Position numbers and translations under genes: made by a program | Notes under the pieces: generated by a model | The model's database searches: none | What the model saw: only the letters and a program-made list of their open reading frames with translations | What the model was told of the DNA's origin: nothing | From: CAZMVY01 sp964653435 | GTDB lineage: Bacteria > Planctomycetota > Phycisphaerae > UBA1845 > PWPN01 | Reading direction: 5' to 3' | Length of the DNA stretch: 64,000 nucleotides | Assembly: GCA_964653435.1 (NCBI GenBank) | Contig: CAZZFA010000001.1 | Location: 1 to 64,000 of the forward strand | Part shown: piece after piece, positions 1 to 8,710 of the stretch | How positions within the stretch are numbered: position 1 is the stretch's first letter | Layout of the letters: the number at the start of each line of letters is the position of its first letter

Positions 1-979
1 TGTCGTAGTAGGTCTCCGTGCCCGTCGGGCAGGAGCCGGTGCAGTCGCCGGTGTAGCCGTTCGTGTGCAGAGAAACGTAGATATCCGTGCCGTCCTGGTC
101 GGACATCAGCGGGCGGGCGCGAACGTCGTCGCTGCTCTCGCTGCCACCCGAGCCGGTAACGCAGTCGCCCGTGTAGGCGGCGTAGACACTGCACGGGTAG
201 CCGAGTTGCTGAATCCAGAGATACCCGGCGCATTGCCACCAGGGCTTGCCCGAGTGGATATGCGTGGCGGTGTCCGTGGTATCACTGCCGAAACTCTTAT
301 TCGTGCATCGGGCCATCCGGACCGTGGCACCATCGGCGGCCAGGTAGGTCTCCAGGTACTGGCACATCTCCAGATTGTGGAAATCCTCTTCGCTCAGGGG
401 AGAACAGTATACGGGCCGCTGCGTGTACCAACCGGACCCGTTCCAGAACCAGCCGTGCCCCGGCGACACCGTGACGCTGTGCCCGGCAAGCGCATTGACG
501 CCCGGCTCGGGCGCCATCAGCTTGATCGGGCGCGGCTCAACCTTGGGTTTGGGCGGCAGGTAGCTTGCCAGCGGCCGGCCGTCAACGGTTAGGGTAACGC
601 AGCGGTCCAGGCCGAACTGCCGCATCGTCATATTGACCTGCCGGAAGATCGACTCGACGATCACCTCGTCGACGCCGGCGGACAGGAGCTCCTTCGAGAA
701 GTCGATAGTGATGGCGTCGCCCGAGATTGCCGTCTGCTGTACGGTGGTTCCGGCGGGAATGGCCGAGGTGATGCCGGCGGCCGCCTCCTCGGCGGTTGGG
801 CCGGCCATCAACTCATGAAGCGCGGCATCCAGCGGCGCCGTTCCCTCGGGCACGGGGCGTTGCGTCAGTAGAAGCGTCGGCCCGGACCAGAAGCACACCG
901 TCACGGTCTCCGCCGCACTCGCCGCAGCGAAGCCCCCGAGGATCGCACCCACAAACAGCACTGTCAGGGTTCTTCTCAT
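1..979 (-). CDS. GerMN plus N-acetylmuramoyl-L-alanine amidase (Amidase_3), secreted, 3' end missing
   Basis: Runs off the left edge; 326 residues are visible. It starts at ATG 977-979 after an aggtctgaac leader. Residues 1-23 form a signal peptide (hydrophobic VLFVGAILGGFAAASA). Residues 25-140 read as a GerMN domain (ELMAGPTAEEAAAGITSAIP is the family signature). From about 168 an Amidase_3 zinc hydrolase begins: VSPGHG gives zinc-ligand His175, the EEDFHNL stretch near 197-203 holds the likely Glu ligand, and SLHTN gives His305, followed by GTETYYD. Such enzymes cut the amide between muramic acid and L-alanine in peptidoglycan, in the periplasm. The insert between the ligands is unusually rich in Cys, suggesting disulfides. 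GerMN is best known from spore germination proteins but occurs widely in exported proteins. The fusion is seen directly; substrate is inferred from family. Confidence 0.8.
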   Translation of the reverse strand, partial: MRRTLTVLFVGAILGGFAAASAAETVTVCFWSGPTLLLTQRPVPEGTAPLDAALHELMAGPTAEEAAAGITSAIPAGTTVQQTAISGDAITIDFSKELLSAGVDEVIVESIFRQVNMTMRQFGLDRCVTLTVDGRPLASYLPPKPKVEPRPIKLMAPEPGVNALAGHSVTVSPGHGWFWNGSGWYTQRPVYCSPLSEEDFHNLEMCQYLETYLAADGATVRMARCTNKSFGSDTTDTATHIHSGKPWWQCAGYLWIQQLGYPCSVYAAYTGDCVTGSGGSESSDDVRARPLMSDQDGTDIYVSLHTNGYTGDCTGSCPTGTETYYD

Positions 980-1272
980 GTTCAGACCTCCGCGAGACGC
1001 CCTGCCGGGCGCCTCATTTCCGCCTGTCGGAAACATCGAGCCGCCGAAGATGTGTGCAGCCACCGCAGCGGTGGCTTCGGCGCGGCCGACCTCACACGCT
1101 CGCTTCATTCCACGCACCCGGCACATCCCCTAACGCTTCGTAACCGCGCTCACCGGAAATGGCGATTCGCGGCAAGCATGCGACAGGACCTGTTCGTCCT
1201 CACACTGGCATAGTATCCCTTGTGATGCCTCTTGGGTCAAGCCGGAAACCGGAAAGGTTTCACAAGCAAAGG

Positions 1273-1400
1273 TGCCACAGGGGAAGGTGTCAGGAACCCT
1301 TCGCGAGGGTGGACGTCACGCCAGATCAACGTGCTTCTCCTGGCGAAGATCACCTTCGACGACCAAGGGTTCCAGACACCCTTCGACCGGTGTCGTGGCA
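1273..1400. repeat. Long imperfect inverted repeat, MITE/REP-like
   Basis: The left arm 1273-1301 (TGCCAC...AAGGTGTCAGGAACCCTT) is the reverse complement, with some mismatches and a short gap, of the right arm 1365-1400 (AAGGGTTCCAGACACC...GTGGCA). Inner parts pair too: CGCCAG near 1320 with CTGGCG near 1340, and GAGGGTGGA-like with TCACCTTCG-like sequence. The whole 128 bases can fold as one long hairpin. Single copy in this window, no transposase beside it. The size and structure fit a non-autonomous mobile palindrome, but that is inference. Confidence 0.6.
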
Positions 1401-1521
1401 TAACCTCTGTAAACACAATATGTTAGGTTCTATCAACACGCTTTTCGTTTCCGCGCTCAAATCGCTCCGGCGAAGGGAACAGCGCGGAGCTGGAAAAAAA
1501 GACAAGAACTCCGGATTTCGC

Positions 1522-1551
1522 TTGACTTGGTGAGTCGCGACGTGGTAACGT
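1522..1551 (+). promoter_or_regulatory. Promoter for the PEP-CTERM gene
   Basis: TTGACT (1522-1527), 18-base spacer, TAACGT (1546-1551). Transcription would start near 1558, giving a leader of about 230 bases before the ATG at 1788. Confidence 0.5.
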
Positions 1552-1787
1552 GTTAGCATGGAGCGGGAGTAAGCGCGCCCGAAGGTATCTCGGCCATCTC
1601 CGCTCCGGGCGTCAAGGTCAGAAGGTTTGGCCAGGAGGCAGGAACAAAGCAGTAGCAGCCGGACGGTCGCCGTCGGTCGCCAGGTTGTTGCGGTTTGGAA
1701 TGCGGAAACTCGTGTCTCTTGTCCGGGGCCCGTCATCTCTTGTACGGGCGCCGGGGTACGGGCAGAGTAATGAAAGGAGTACGGATC

Positions 1788-3143
1788 ATGGGGAAGAGTA
1801 TTCTGTTGTTGGCGCTGGCGCCGGTGTTTGTCTTCGCCGTGGCGAGCGCTCCGGTGCGGGCAAATGTCTATGCATCAGGCTTCGAGCAGGTCGCGCCTGA
1901 TACGCTGAGCTATGTCCTGAACGAGGCGGCAGACACGGGCGTTGTCGCCGAGGTCTGGCAGGTGGGCGGCGGCATGGTGTATTCGGAAAACCTGGGTGCC
2001 CAGGCGGCCGGCACGCACACGTGGACGTGGAACGGGACGGGCGCCCTTTCGGGCCAGCAGTACACGGTGAAGATCACGGCGTCGTCGTCGGGGCACTCCG
2101 GCTGGACGCAGATCAGCACGGACGGCACCTCCACGTCGTTCTGGTCTCCGCTGGGGATCTCGGTGAACAAGCACCAGTGGAGCCCGAACTTCGGAAAGGT
2201 TTACGTCTCGAACGCGAGTGTCGGCACGACGGGGTACGGGCGACCCTGCTCCGACGGGATCTACATGCTGAAGGCCGATGGCTCCGAGGCCGGGTTTGCC
2301 ACCGGTGGGAAGGACTGGACCGCCGCCGGGACCTCGGCGCCGTTCAAGAGCACGATCGGCGACGATGACCACCTCTACGTCATCGACTATTCGAACGATC
2401 TGGCGTTCGAGTTCAGCGCGGACATGTCCTCGGTGACGCAACTGATTGACGCGAGCAACAAGAGCAGTGCGCAATACGTTGGTGCGATTCATGTGCAGGG
2501 CACTCAGGCCGCGGGCAATCGGAAGATCTACCTGGCGAACACGAACTACAGCGACACAGCTCGCAAGGGTCTGATCGGGTACAACCTGGGCGGCAACGCG
2601 ACGGCTACTCCCAATGACAAGGGCACGCAGGTCATTGGTCCGAGCTACTTCACGTTCTATCCGATGGACGTCGCCAGAGACAGCGCCGGCGACTGGTACA
2701 TGTGCCAGTATCGGTACGACCCGGGGCAGGCTCCGGCGATCTCGAAGTTCTATGACAGCGCGGAGTTGCCGATCAATACGGCGGCGTGGGAGACGCCCAA
2801 GTCCGCTCCCTATAACGGCGCCTATGGCATCGACATCTACGAGCCAAAGGGCTGGGTCGCCTACGGCAATTACTACGACGGCTTCGTCCACATCTTCAAC
2901 ATGGCCGACGGCAGCTACGTCGGCGGCTTTGATGCGGGAAGCCGCATCCGCGATCTGGCGTTCGACGCAGTGGGCAACATCTACACGGTGGACAACTCGA
3001 CGGAACGGTTGCGGATCTGGTCGCCGGGCGACGGCGCGAACTGGTACACAACCGAGTCGTATTTCACGATTGTCCCGGAGCCGGCGACGCTTCTGCTGCT
3101 GGGGGTGCCCATGTTGCTGGCTCGGCGCCGAAGGGCGCAATAG
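1788..3143 (+). CDS. PEP-CTERM sorted beta-propeller-like extracellular protein
   Basis: A 451-residue exported protein of unknown function. The start at 1788 has an AAAGGAGT ribosome site seven bases upstream and yields a clean signal peptide (MGKSILLLALAPVFVFAVASAPVRA); an in-frame start at 1695 would bury that peptide. Residues about 35-105 look like a FlgD-type Ig-like fold (THTWTWNGTGALSGQQYTV). The rest carries repeats resembling NHL/SMP-30 propeller blades (DDHLYVIDY, YGIDIYEPKGWVAYG, LAFDAVGNIYTVDNS). The C-terminus is a textbook PEP-CTERM signal: VPEPATLLLLG, hydrophobic stretch, then ARRRRAQ. In this family the tail is cut by an exosortase and the protein is delivered to the surface. 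No exosortase is in the window. A rho-independent-like hairpin follows. Confidence 0.85.
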   Translation: MGKSILLLALAPVFVFAVASAPVRANVYASGFEQVAPDTLSYVLNEAADTGVVAEVWQVGGGMVYSENLGAQAAGTHTWTWNGTGALSGQQYTVKITASSSGHSGWTQISTDGTSTSFWSPLGISVNKHQWSPNFGKVYVSNASVGTTGYGRPCSDGIYMLKADGSEAGFATGGKDWTAAGTSAPFKSTIGDDDHLYVIDYSNDLAFEFSADMSSVTQLIDASNKSSAQYVGAIHVQGTQAAGNRKIYLANTNYSDTARKGLIGYNLGGNATATPNDKGTQVIGPSYFTFYPMDVARDSAGDWYMCQYRYDPGQAPAISKFYDSAELPINTAAWETPKSAPYNGAYGIDIYEPKGWVAYGNYYDGFVHIFNMADGSYVGGFDAGSRIRDLAFDAVGNIYTVDNSTERLRIWSPGDGANWYTTESYFTIVPEPATLLLLGVPMLLARRRRAQ

Positions 3144-3231
3144 CGGAACGGCGGATCGAACGGCTTCGGCAGGGCGGCCTCGTGTGTGATGCACACCGGG
3201 GAAGGCCCTGTCGGGCAGCGCGGTAATCGAG

Positions 3232-3271
3232 AGAGGCACCGGCGTTGCGGATCGTCGGTGCCTCTGCTCTT
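3232..3271 (+). terminator. Hairpin terminator after the PEP-CTERM gene
   Basis: Perfect 10-bp inverted repeat AGAGGCACCG (3232-3241) / CGGTGCCTCT (3256-3265), 14-base loop, followed by GCTCTTG, a weak T-rich tail. About 90 bases past the stop codon. Confidence 0.6.
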
Positions 3272-3356
3272 GCGCACGGCCGGGCGCGCGGAGCCATCGT
3301 CGTCGCCACACGCGCTGCGCCGGCCCGGCTTCTTCGTTCGGGCGGCAACCGTCCCT

Positions 3357-3385
3357 TTGCCAGCCGGTCTCGGCGACCATACGAT
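3357..3385 (+). promoter_or_regulatory. nadB promoter, leaderless arrangement
   Basis: TTGCCA (3357-3362), 17-base spacer, TACGAT (3380-3385). The ATG at 3393 lies seven bases past the -10 box, where transcription should begin, and no Shine-Dalgarno is present. This predicts a leaderless mRNA. Confidence 0.6.
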
Positions 3386-3392
3386 ACGCGGC

Positions 3393-5048
3393 ATGGCTCG
3401 CTTATATGATCGCCGGCGGTACCTGACGAATTTCGACTCCCGTCGCGTTCCGCATTTGTTCACGGACGTTCTCGTGATCGGCAGCGGCATTGCGGGTCTG
3501 CGCGCCGCCATCGAGGCCGCCTCGCACGTCCCGACGCTGTTGATCACCAAGGGTAAGCTGGCCGAATCGAACACGTCGGCGGCGCAGGGGGGCATCGCGG
3601 TCGTCACGGACCCGTCCGACAGTTTTGAGCAGCACATCGCCGATACGCTCACGGTTGCATGCGGTCTGGGCGATCGTCGGGCGATCGAGCGAATCGTTCG
3701 GGAAGGACCTGCCCGCATCGAGGAGCTTGTCCGGTGGGGGGCCCGATTCGATCGCGTGGGGGGCCGCCTTGCACGCGGGCGGGAGGGCGGCCACGGGACG
3801 GCGCGTATCATCCACGCTCACGGGGACGCCACCGGCAGGGAGGTGGCGGATACCCTCATCCGGGTGGCGCGACAGTGCGAAGGGCTTCGGCTTTTCGAGG
3901 ATTGTTTTGCGATCGATCTGGTGACGATCGAAGGGCGGTGTGTGGGCGCGATCACGTTTCACCCGAAGTACGGGCACCAGATGTTCTGGGCCGGGCAGAC
4001 GATTCTGGCCGGCGGCGGATGCGGGCAGCTTTATCGCGAATCCACCAATCCATCGCTGGCGACGGGCGACGGCCACGCGATGGCCTGGCGGGCCGGGGCC
4101 GTGCTGCGGGACATGGAGATGGTGCAGTTTCATCCGACGACGCTGTACGTCGCGGGGGCATCGCGCGCCTTGATCAGCGAGGCGGTCCGCGGCGAAGGGG
4201 CCTATCTGGTGAATCGCCGTGGCGAGCGGTTCATGTCGCAGTACCATCCCGACGCCGAGCTGGCGCCGCGCGATGTCGTCAGTCAGGCGATCCTGACCGA
4301 GATGGTCAGGACGGGCGCCACGTGCGTGTATCTCGATGTGCGCCACATCGGGGCGGAGAAGTTCGCGCGGCGTTTTCCGGCCATCACGGAGTTATGCCGC
4401 CAGTTTGAGATCGACGTGGGCCGCGATCTGATCCCGATCCGGCCGGCCGCGCATTACATGATCGGGGGCGTCGCGGTGGATGAACATGCGCAGACGTCGA
4501 TCCCGGGCCTGCTGGCCTGCGGCGAGGTCGCCTGCACGGGCGTGCACGGCGCCAATCGTCTCGCGAGCAACTCACTCCTGGAGGGATTGGTCTTCGGCGC
4601 CGAGGCAGGCAGGCAGGCGATCCTCGGCCTCAATGACGGCCCGAGCCTGCGCGTGGCGGAAGTCCGCAGTGAAACGCCTCGTTCGCCGCGAACGGAACTC
4701 GACATTGCCGACGTGCGGAATTCACTCCGCAGCGTGATGTGGCGGAATGTCGGGATCGAGCGATGCGCAGACCGTCTCGCCGAGACCCAGGAAATCATCG
4801 AGTTCTGGGGGCACTACGTGATGGACAAGGTGTTTGACGACCGGATGGGGTGGGAGACGCAGAACATGCTCACCACCTCGCGACTGATTACGGCGGCGGC
4901 GCTTCGCCGGACCGAGTCGCGCGGCGTCCACCTCCGCACGGATTATCCGCAGACGGACGATCTGCACTGGCGCAAACGTCAATCGCTGATTCGCACCACG
5001 GAAGGTATCGAGTTTCGCGATATGCCGTGCGAGGATTCGCCGCCGTAG
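3393..5048 (+). CDS. nadB: L-aspartate oxidase
   Basis: A 551-residue flavoenzyme, close to the usual 530-550. It oxidises L-aspartate to iminoaspartate, the first step of de novo NAD synthesis, in the cytoplasm. Visible motifs: the FAD Rossmann signature VLVIGSGIAGL (G30, G32, G35), TSAAQGGIAV, the substrate-site MVQFHPTTLY, the RGEGAYLVNRRGERF block shared with succinate dehydrogenase flavoproteins, ACTGVHGANRLASNSLLEG near the C-terminal end of the FAD domain, and a helical C-terminal domain. It is distinguished from SdhA by its small size and by standing alone without iron-sulfur or membrane subunits. nadA and nadC are not in the window. ATG 3393 is preferred over an upstream in-frame start because it matches the family N-terminus and sits at the predicted transcript 5' end. 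Confidence 0.93.
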   Translation: MARLYDRRRYLTNFDSRRVPHLFTDVLVIGSGIAGLRAAIEAASHVPTLLITKGKLAESNTSAAQGGIAVVTDPSDSFEQHIADTLTVACGLGDRRAIERIVREGPARIEELVRWGARFDRVGGRLARGREGGHGTARIIHAHGDATGREVADTLIRVARQCEGLRLFEDCFAIDLVTIEGRCVGAITFHPKYGHQMFWAGQTILAGGGCGQLYRESTNPSLATGDGHAMAWRAGAVLRDMEMVQFHPTTLYVAGASRALISEAVRGEGAYLVNRRGERFMSQYHPDAELAPRDVVSQAILTEMVRTGATCVYLDVRHIGAEKFARRFPAITELCRQFEIDVGRDLIPIRPAAHYMIGGVAVDEHAQTSIPGLLACGEVACTGVHGANRLASNSLLEGLVFGAEAGRQAILGLNDGPSLRVAEVRSETPRSPRTELDIADVRNSLRSVMWRNVGIERCADRLAETQEIIEFWGHYVMDKVFDDRMGWETQNMLTTSRLITAAALRRTESRGVHLRTDYPQTDDLHWRKRQSLIRTTEGIEFRDMPCEDSPP

Positions 5049-5075
5049 ATGCGGCGCCGGGCCTTGGAGTCGCGG

Positions 5076-8000
5076 TTACGGAGCGAACGGACAGGGAGTT
5101 CTGGGCGGCTTGTTAGGACCGTTGAAACAGCCCTGGAATACCAGGAAGTCGCCGACGTCCACGTCCTGGTCGCCGTCAAGATCCGCCGGGCTGCATTCGA
5201 AGATCACCGGGCGATTCGGGCCGCCGAAACAGAGCTGAAAGTAACCGAAGTCCGTCAGGTCCACGTCGCCGTCATGATCGAAATCAGCGGTGTACGCGTC
5301 CACCGTCAGATTGACCGTAGCGGGATTCGAATCGGCGTGATAATCGCGGGCACGGAAGGTGAAGGCATCCAGCCCCGCGTAGCGCGATTCAGGAGTGTAG
5401 GTGACGGTCCGGCCGCCGTCAGCCAGATCATAGGGCACCGTCGTGATGGCACCGCCGCCGGGCAGGGAAAGCGTGCCATGCGCCGGCAGCGACGTGATCG
5501 TCAGGGTCAGCACGTCGAGCGGCTCGGGCCCCGAGGCGTCAAGGGTTATGGATACCGGAAAGCCGCGTTTCGTCCTGACCGCCATGCCGGAGGCAACGGG
5601 CGGGAGATTGGGCGGCGCCGTCGAGATGACCTTTACCTCGTCGATGAACCAGCCGTCGCGTTCAATGGTGTCGTCGGAGTAGAGTTCAAACCGGATCCGG
5701 ATGCGCTGGTTGGTGAACGCGCTCAGGTCGAACGCGTGCGGCGTCCAGTCGTAATCGCCGCCCCAGTTGGCGGTGAGTGTGCCCAGCGCGGAGCCGGCTT
5801 CGTCGACGACCTTGATCTCGGCGTGGTCGTACGGCGTTTCCATCAGGGACCAGTCGTAGAACGTGAGAAACGCCGCGCCGTAGAGGCCCCGAAGATCAAT
5901 CGTCGGCGTCTGCAACCAGGCGGCGGAGTTCGGCTGGTATGCGTAGGGCCAATCGTTCATGGCGGTGCCCCAGCAGTAGTCGCCGTTGATCGCGCGGAAG
6001 TTGCGGCGCCCCACGAGCGGCCCGTTCCGGTACACGCTTGTGTCCCAGCCGTACGGCGAAACATACGAAGTCGGGACGCTCCGCTGCCAGACGTCTCCCG
6101 CGCCGCCGTGTGTCCAGCCCGGATCCGTGCCTTCCGAATCGTCGTAGAACACGACCGTCTCGCCGACGAAGCCGTGACACTCACGGCCCCATCCGTAGTA
6201 ATAGCTGCCCGTGTGCGGGTAGACGGCGAAGAAGTATCCGTTGCGCGCAAGGTTCGTCGCGACGTAGGTGGCGGAATCGGTATCGGCCACGGCCGTGACC
6301 CCGGGGGCAACCTGGGTGTTCAGCGTGTATGCCGTGCCGTCCGTGGGCCGCCAGGCGAACGGCTGATTCGCACACACGACGAGGGCGGCGGCGAAATCGC
6401 TCGGCGGGTTCGTCCAGGATACCGTTATGGTATTGTCGGCCACCGTGCACGCCAGGTTCTGCACGGGAGCGGGCCAGAGGGTTTCGGTTGCGGCGGCCAC
6501 GGCGGCGGCTCCCGCGTCGACGCGGCCATAGCCGAACCGGTGGCTGTGGCCGCTGATTCCGTCGATCTGGGCGAACACGGGGTCGATCTGTACAGCGGTA
6601 TGCTCGACGATCTGGCGGACCTGTAGCGCGGTCAATTCAGGATTCTGCGAGAGAACCAGCGCGCAAGCGCCCGCCACAGTGGGCGTTGACGCGCTGGTTC
6701 CCCCGAAGCTGTTCATGTAATCCCCGTCGGGGCTTGAGGCGGAATTGTAACCCTCGTACCCCGTGTCGTCCGTCGTCGTGATGGACAGCGCCTCCGTCCG
6801 GGTTTCCGGCGGGCCGCTGTCGGAGGTGGGCGCGACGACGGATATCTCGGGCCCGACGTCGCTGTACACCGTGTGCGTGGCGAAGCTGTTGGAGCCGCCC
6901 ACGCAGATCACGGAGGGGAGTTGAGCAAGAACACTGATGCCGTTCACGGTGTGCGAGCTGTTGCCCGAGGCGAAGAGCACAACGCATCCCTTGCCGTTGC
7001 GGCCGTGTGCCGCGACGTACTCGATCGCGTTCGCCAGATCCGTGGGCCATGTCTGGCCGTCGGTGAGCTGCCAACTGTTCGTGATGACGGCGGCGCCCTC
7101 GACGTGATTGCCGTCGCCGTTGGGGTCCATGGCGTAATAGAAGGCGTCCGCGATCTGGCTGACCTCGCCCTGAAGCCCCTTGATACCGATCAGCCCGCAC
7201 CGCGGGGCCACGCCGCGGATGCCGATGCTATTCGCGGCGCCCACGGCCAGGCCCGCCACGCACGTGCCGTGAATCTCGTAGTACGAGCTGGGACTGGGGT
7301 CGAACTCGGCAGGGTCGCCCGGAGAGACGTTGAAGTTCTTTCCGAGGAAGTAGTTCGCGACCAGATCCGGATGGTCCTTCTCGACGGAGTCGTCGATCAC
7401 GGCCACGCGTATACCCGGAATACCCTCACCGGTTACGGGGATGCTCCAGGCGGCTTCGACATTGATGTCCGCGTTCGGGGATGCGCCCTTGCTCGCCGCG
7501 CCGTCGAGATTCCACTGATCGGCGTACAGCGGATCCGCGATGGCAGGGGCGTCGCAGGTTCGCGCCGGGAGAATGAAGTCGGGATGGGCATACTCGACGC
7601 CCCGCGTGCGGTGCAGGGCGTTGGCCGTCGCCAGCGGGCTGTTCTTCGACACGTCGGTGATGCGCAGGACGTACCGACGCGGGCGCCGGGCGTCATGCCG
7701 GGCGACTTCGCATCCGACCGCCCGGATGATCTGCAGGGCCTCGGCCTCCGAGACGCCGGGGTCGAACTGCATCACGATATGATCGGTCAGATACAGCGGG
7801 CTCTCGCTGCCGGGCCGATAGAGTACCGGAAGCGCCCACTCGACCTCCGGGTGCGTTGCCGCAGCGCTGCGCGTCATGCCGCCGCGCACCATGTACAACC
7901 CGCGCTGAGCCAGAGAGGCCTCCAATCGTCCGACGGGGTCGGGAAAGCGACCGGCGGGCGACGATTGGACGTTCTGTGACGACGGAAGCCAATCAGGCCG

Positions 8001-8210
8001 ACGCGCCGCCGGGCGGCCGGCCGACGGGCGAATCTTGATGAGGAACTCGCTTTCGGAGGGGACCACATACTGGGGGGTTCGGCCGTCAAAGAAGAAGTTT
8101 TCGGAAGCGGCCGGGCGGACATCGGCACCCCAGACGTACGCCGTCAGCACGAGGAGGAGGCCAAGAGCTGCTGCGCCGCCGACAAGCCCCGGTCGGGTTC
8201 GTGGTCGCAT
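5076..8210 (-). CDS. Secreted subtilisin-like (S8) serine protease with dockerin-like C-terminal repeats
   Basis: 1044 residues from ATG 8210, which has a GAGAGGAGG ribosome site; earlier in-frame starts would hide the signal peptide (residues 1-29, GAAALGLLLVLTAYVWGA). Residues about 140-215 resemble an I9-type propeptide. The peptidase domain shows the full triad: Asp273 in VAVIDDSV, His314 in EIHGTCVAG, Ser506 in GGTSASTP, with oxyanion Asn378 in VITNSW. A fibronectin/Ig-like linker and a MAM- or jelly-roll-like domain follow (about 660-880), then a Big/cadherin-like module (LDVLTLTITSLPAHGTL). The last 70 residues hold two calcium-loop repeats, DFDHDGDVDLTDFGYFQLCF and DLDGDQDVDVGDFLVFQGCF, of the dockerin type common in Phycisphaerae proteins. 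It likely degrades extracellular protein while anchored to an unknown partner. Convergent with nadB, 27 bases apart. Confidence 0.9.
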   Translation of the reverse strand: MRPRTRPGLVGGAAALGLLLVLTAYVWGADVRPAASENFFFDGRTPQYVVPSESEFLIKIRPSAGRPAARRPDWLPSSQNVQSSPAGRFPDPVGRLEASLAQRGLYMVRGGMTRSAAATHPEVEWALPVLYRPGSESPLYLTDHIVMQFDPGVSEAEALQIIRAVGCEVARHDARRPRRYVLRITDVSKNSPLATANALHRTRGVEYAHPDFILPARTCDAPAIADPLYADQWNLDGAASKGASPNADINVEAAWSIPVTGEGIPGIRVAVIDDSVEKDHPDLVANYFLGKNFNVSPGDPAEFDPSPSSYYEIHGTCVAGLAVGAANSIGIRGVAPRCGLIGIKGLQGEVSQIADAFYYAMDPNGDGNHVEGAAVITNSWQLTDGQTWPTDLANAIEYVAAHGRNGKGCVVLFASGNSSHTVNGISVLAQLPSVICVGGSNSFATHTVYSDVGPEISVVAPTSDSGPPETRTEALSITTTDDTGYEGYNSASSPDGDYMNSFGGTSASTPTVAGACALVLSQNPELTALQVRQIVEHTAVQIDPVFAQIDGISGHSHRFGYGRVDAGAAAVAAATETLWPAPVQNLACTVADNTITVSWTNPPSDFAAALVVCANQPFAWRPTDGTAYTLNTQVAPGVTAVADTDSATYVATNLARNGYFFAVYPHTGSYYYGWGRECHGFVGETVVFYDDSEGTDPGWTHGGAGDVWQRSVPTSYVSPYGWDTSVYRNGPLVGRRNFRAINGDYCWGTAMNDWPYAYQPNSAAWLQTPTIDLRGLYGAAFLTFYDWSLMETPYDHAEIKVVDEAGSALGTLTANWGGDYDWTPHAFDLSAFTNQRIRIRFELYSDDTIERDGWFIDEVKVISTAPPNLPPVASGMAVRTKRGFPVSITLDASGPEPLDVLTLTITSLPAHGTLSLPGGGAITTVPYDLADGGRTVTYTPESRYAGLDAFTFRARDYHADSNPATVNLTVDAYTADFDHDGDVDLTDFGYFQLCFGGPNRPVIFECSPADLDGDQDVDVGDFLVFQGCFNGPNKPPRTPCPFAP

Positions 8211-8486
8211 AGACAAGCCTCCTCTCCGCGCGTTCACCCCTTTGTCCCGATTTTCGAATACAGACTTACCCCGCGCGGACCGGCGTCGGCCGCCGACCGG
8301 AACCCAACTGCCTGCCTCAGTATACACCGATTTCATCGGGATTTCAACGCGCCGGGCGGTTCGGCATCCGCTTTTTTCAGGTGCCAGGACGAACCGCAAC
8401 GAAAGGCCGCACGCGCGAATCAGCAACCTCGATCTTGTCGCCACTGTGCCAAAGCCCACGTCAAGGTGTGCTGGGGAAGCGAACGC

Positions 8487-8514
8487 TTTGCTGTACCGCT
8501 ACAATGGATATAAT
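8487..8514 (+). promoter_or_regulatory. Candidate promoter upstream of folD (distal)
   Basis: TTTGCT (8487-8492), 16-base spacer, perfect TATAAT (8509-8514). Start expected near 8521, about 190 bases ahead of folD. Confidence 0.45.
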
Positions 8515-8646
8515 ACGTTATAGCCGTATCCAGCGACAACCCGCAGCGGAGGGCCGACTCAGTGCCAGTGGGCCGGCGAGAGGGATTGCGCCCGGCGAGA
8601 CGCACTGCCGGTCGGCGTTTCGGCGATGGCATGCCGTTTTCGGTGT

Positions 8647-8675
8647 ATTCCCCAGAACTCGTTCGCGCGTATAAT
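8647..8675 (+). promoter_or_regulatory. Candidate folD promoter (proximal)
   Basis: Perfect TATAAT at 8670-8675 with no good -35 box at the expected place. Start near 8682 would give a 29-base leader to the ATG at 8711. Confidence 0.45.
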
Positions 8676-8710
8676 CCGCCCTTCGGCTTTGGCCATAGGG
8701 GCTGATCGCG

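Larger units (their letters stand above)
980..1787. other. 808-bp intergenic region with palindrome, promoter and long leader
   Basis: No convincing coding frame: the short open frames here lack ribosome sites and have no recognisable product. The region holds a long imperfect palindrome (1273-1400), a good sigma70-type promoter (1522-1551) and then about 230 bases of leader before the PEP-CTERM gene. I tried to match the leader and the GGAAA-capped hairpin near 1249-1266 to known riboswitches (cyclic-di-GMP, cobalamin) and could not. Confidence 0.6.
8211..8710. other. 500-bp divergent intergenic region with two TATAAT boxes
   Basis: Separates the protease from folD. Two perfect TATAAT boxes lie on the plus strand (8509-8514 and 8670-8675). 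No coding frame here is convincing. The 150 bases between the two boxes could be an untranslated leader or a small RNA; I see no strong hairpin to decide. Confidence 0.5.

Noticed and set aside
1249..1300. Resemblance to a cyclic-di-GMP (GEMM) riboswitch, from a GGAAA-capped hairpin followed by AGCAAAGG
   Set aside because: The conserved core and second helix do not match; the second half is better explained as an arm of the long palindrome.
1159..1736. Open frames on both strands in the first intergenic region
   Set aside because: No ribosome sites, no recognisable product, and they run across the palindrome and promoter.
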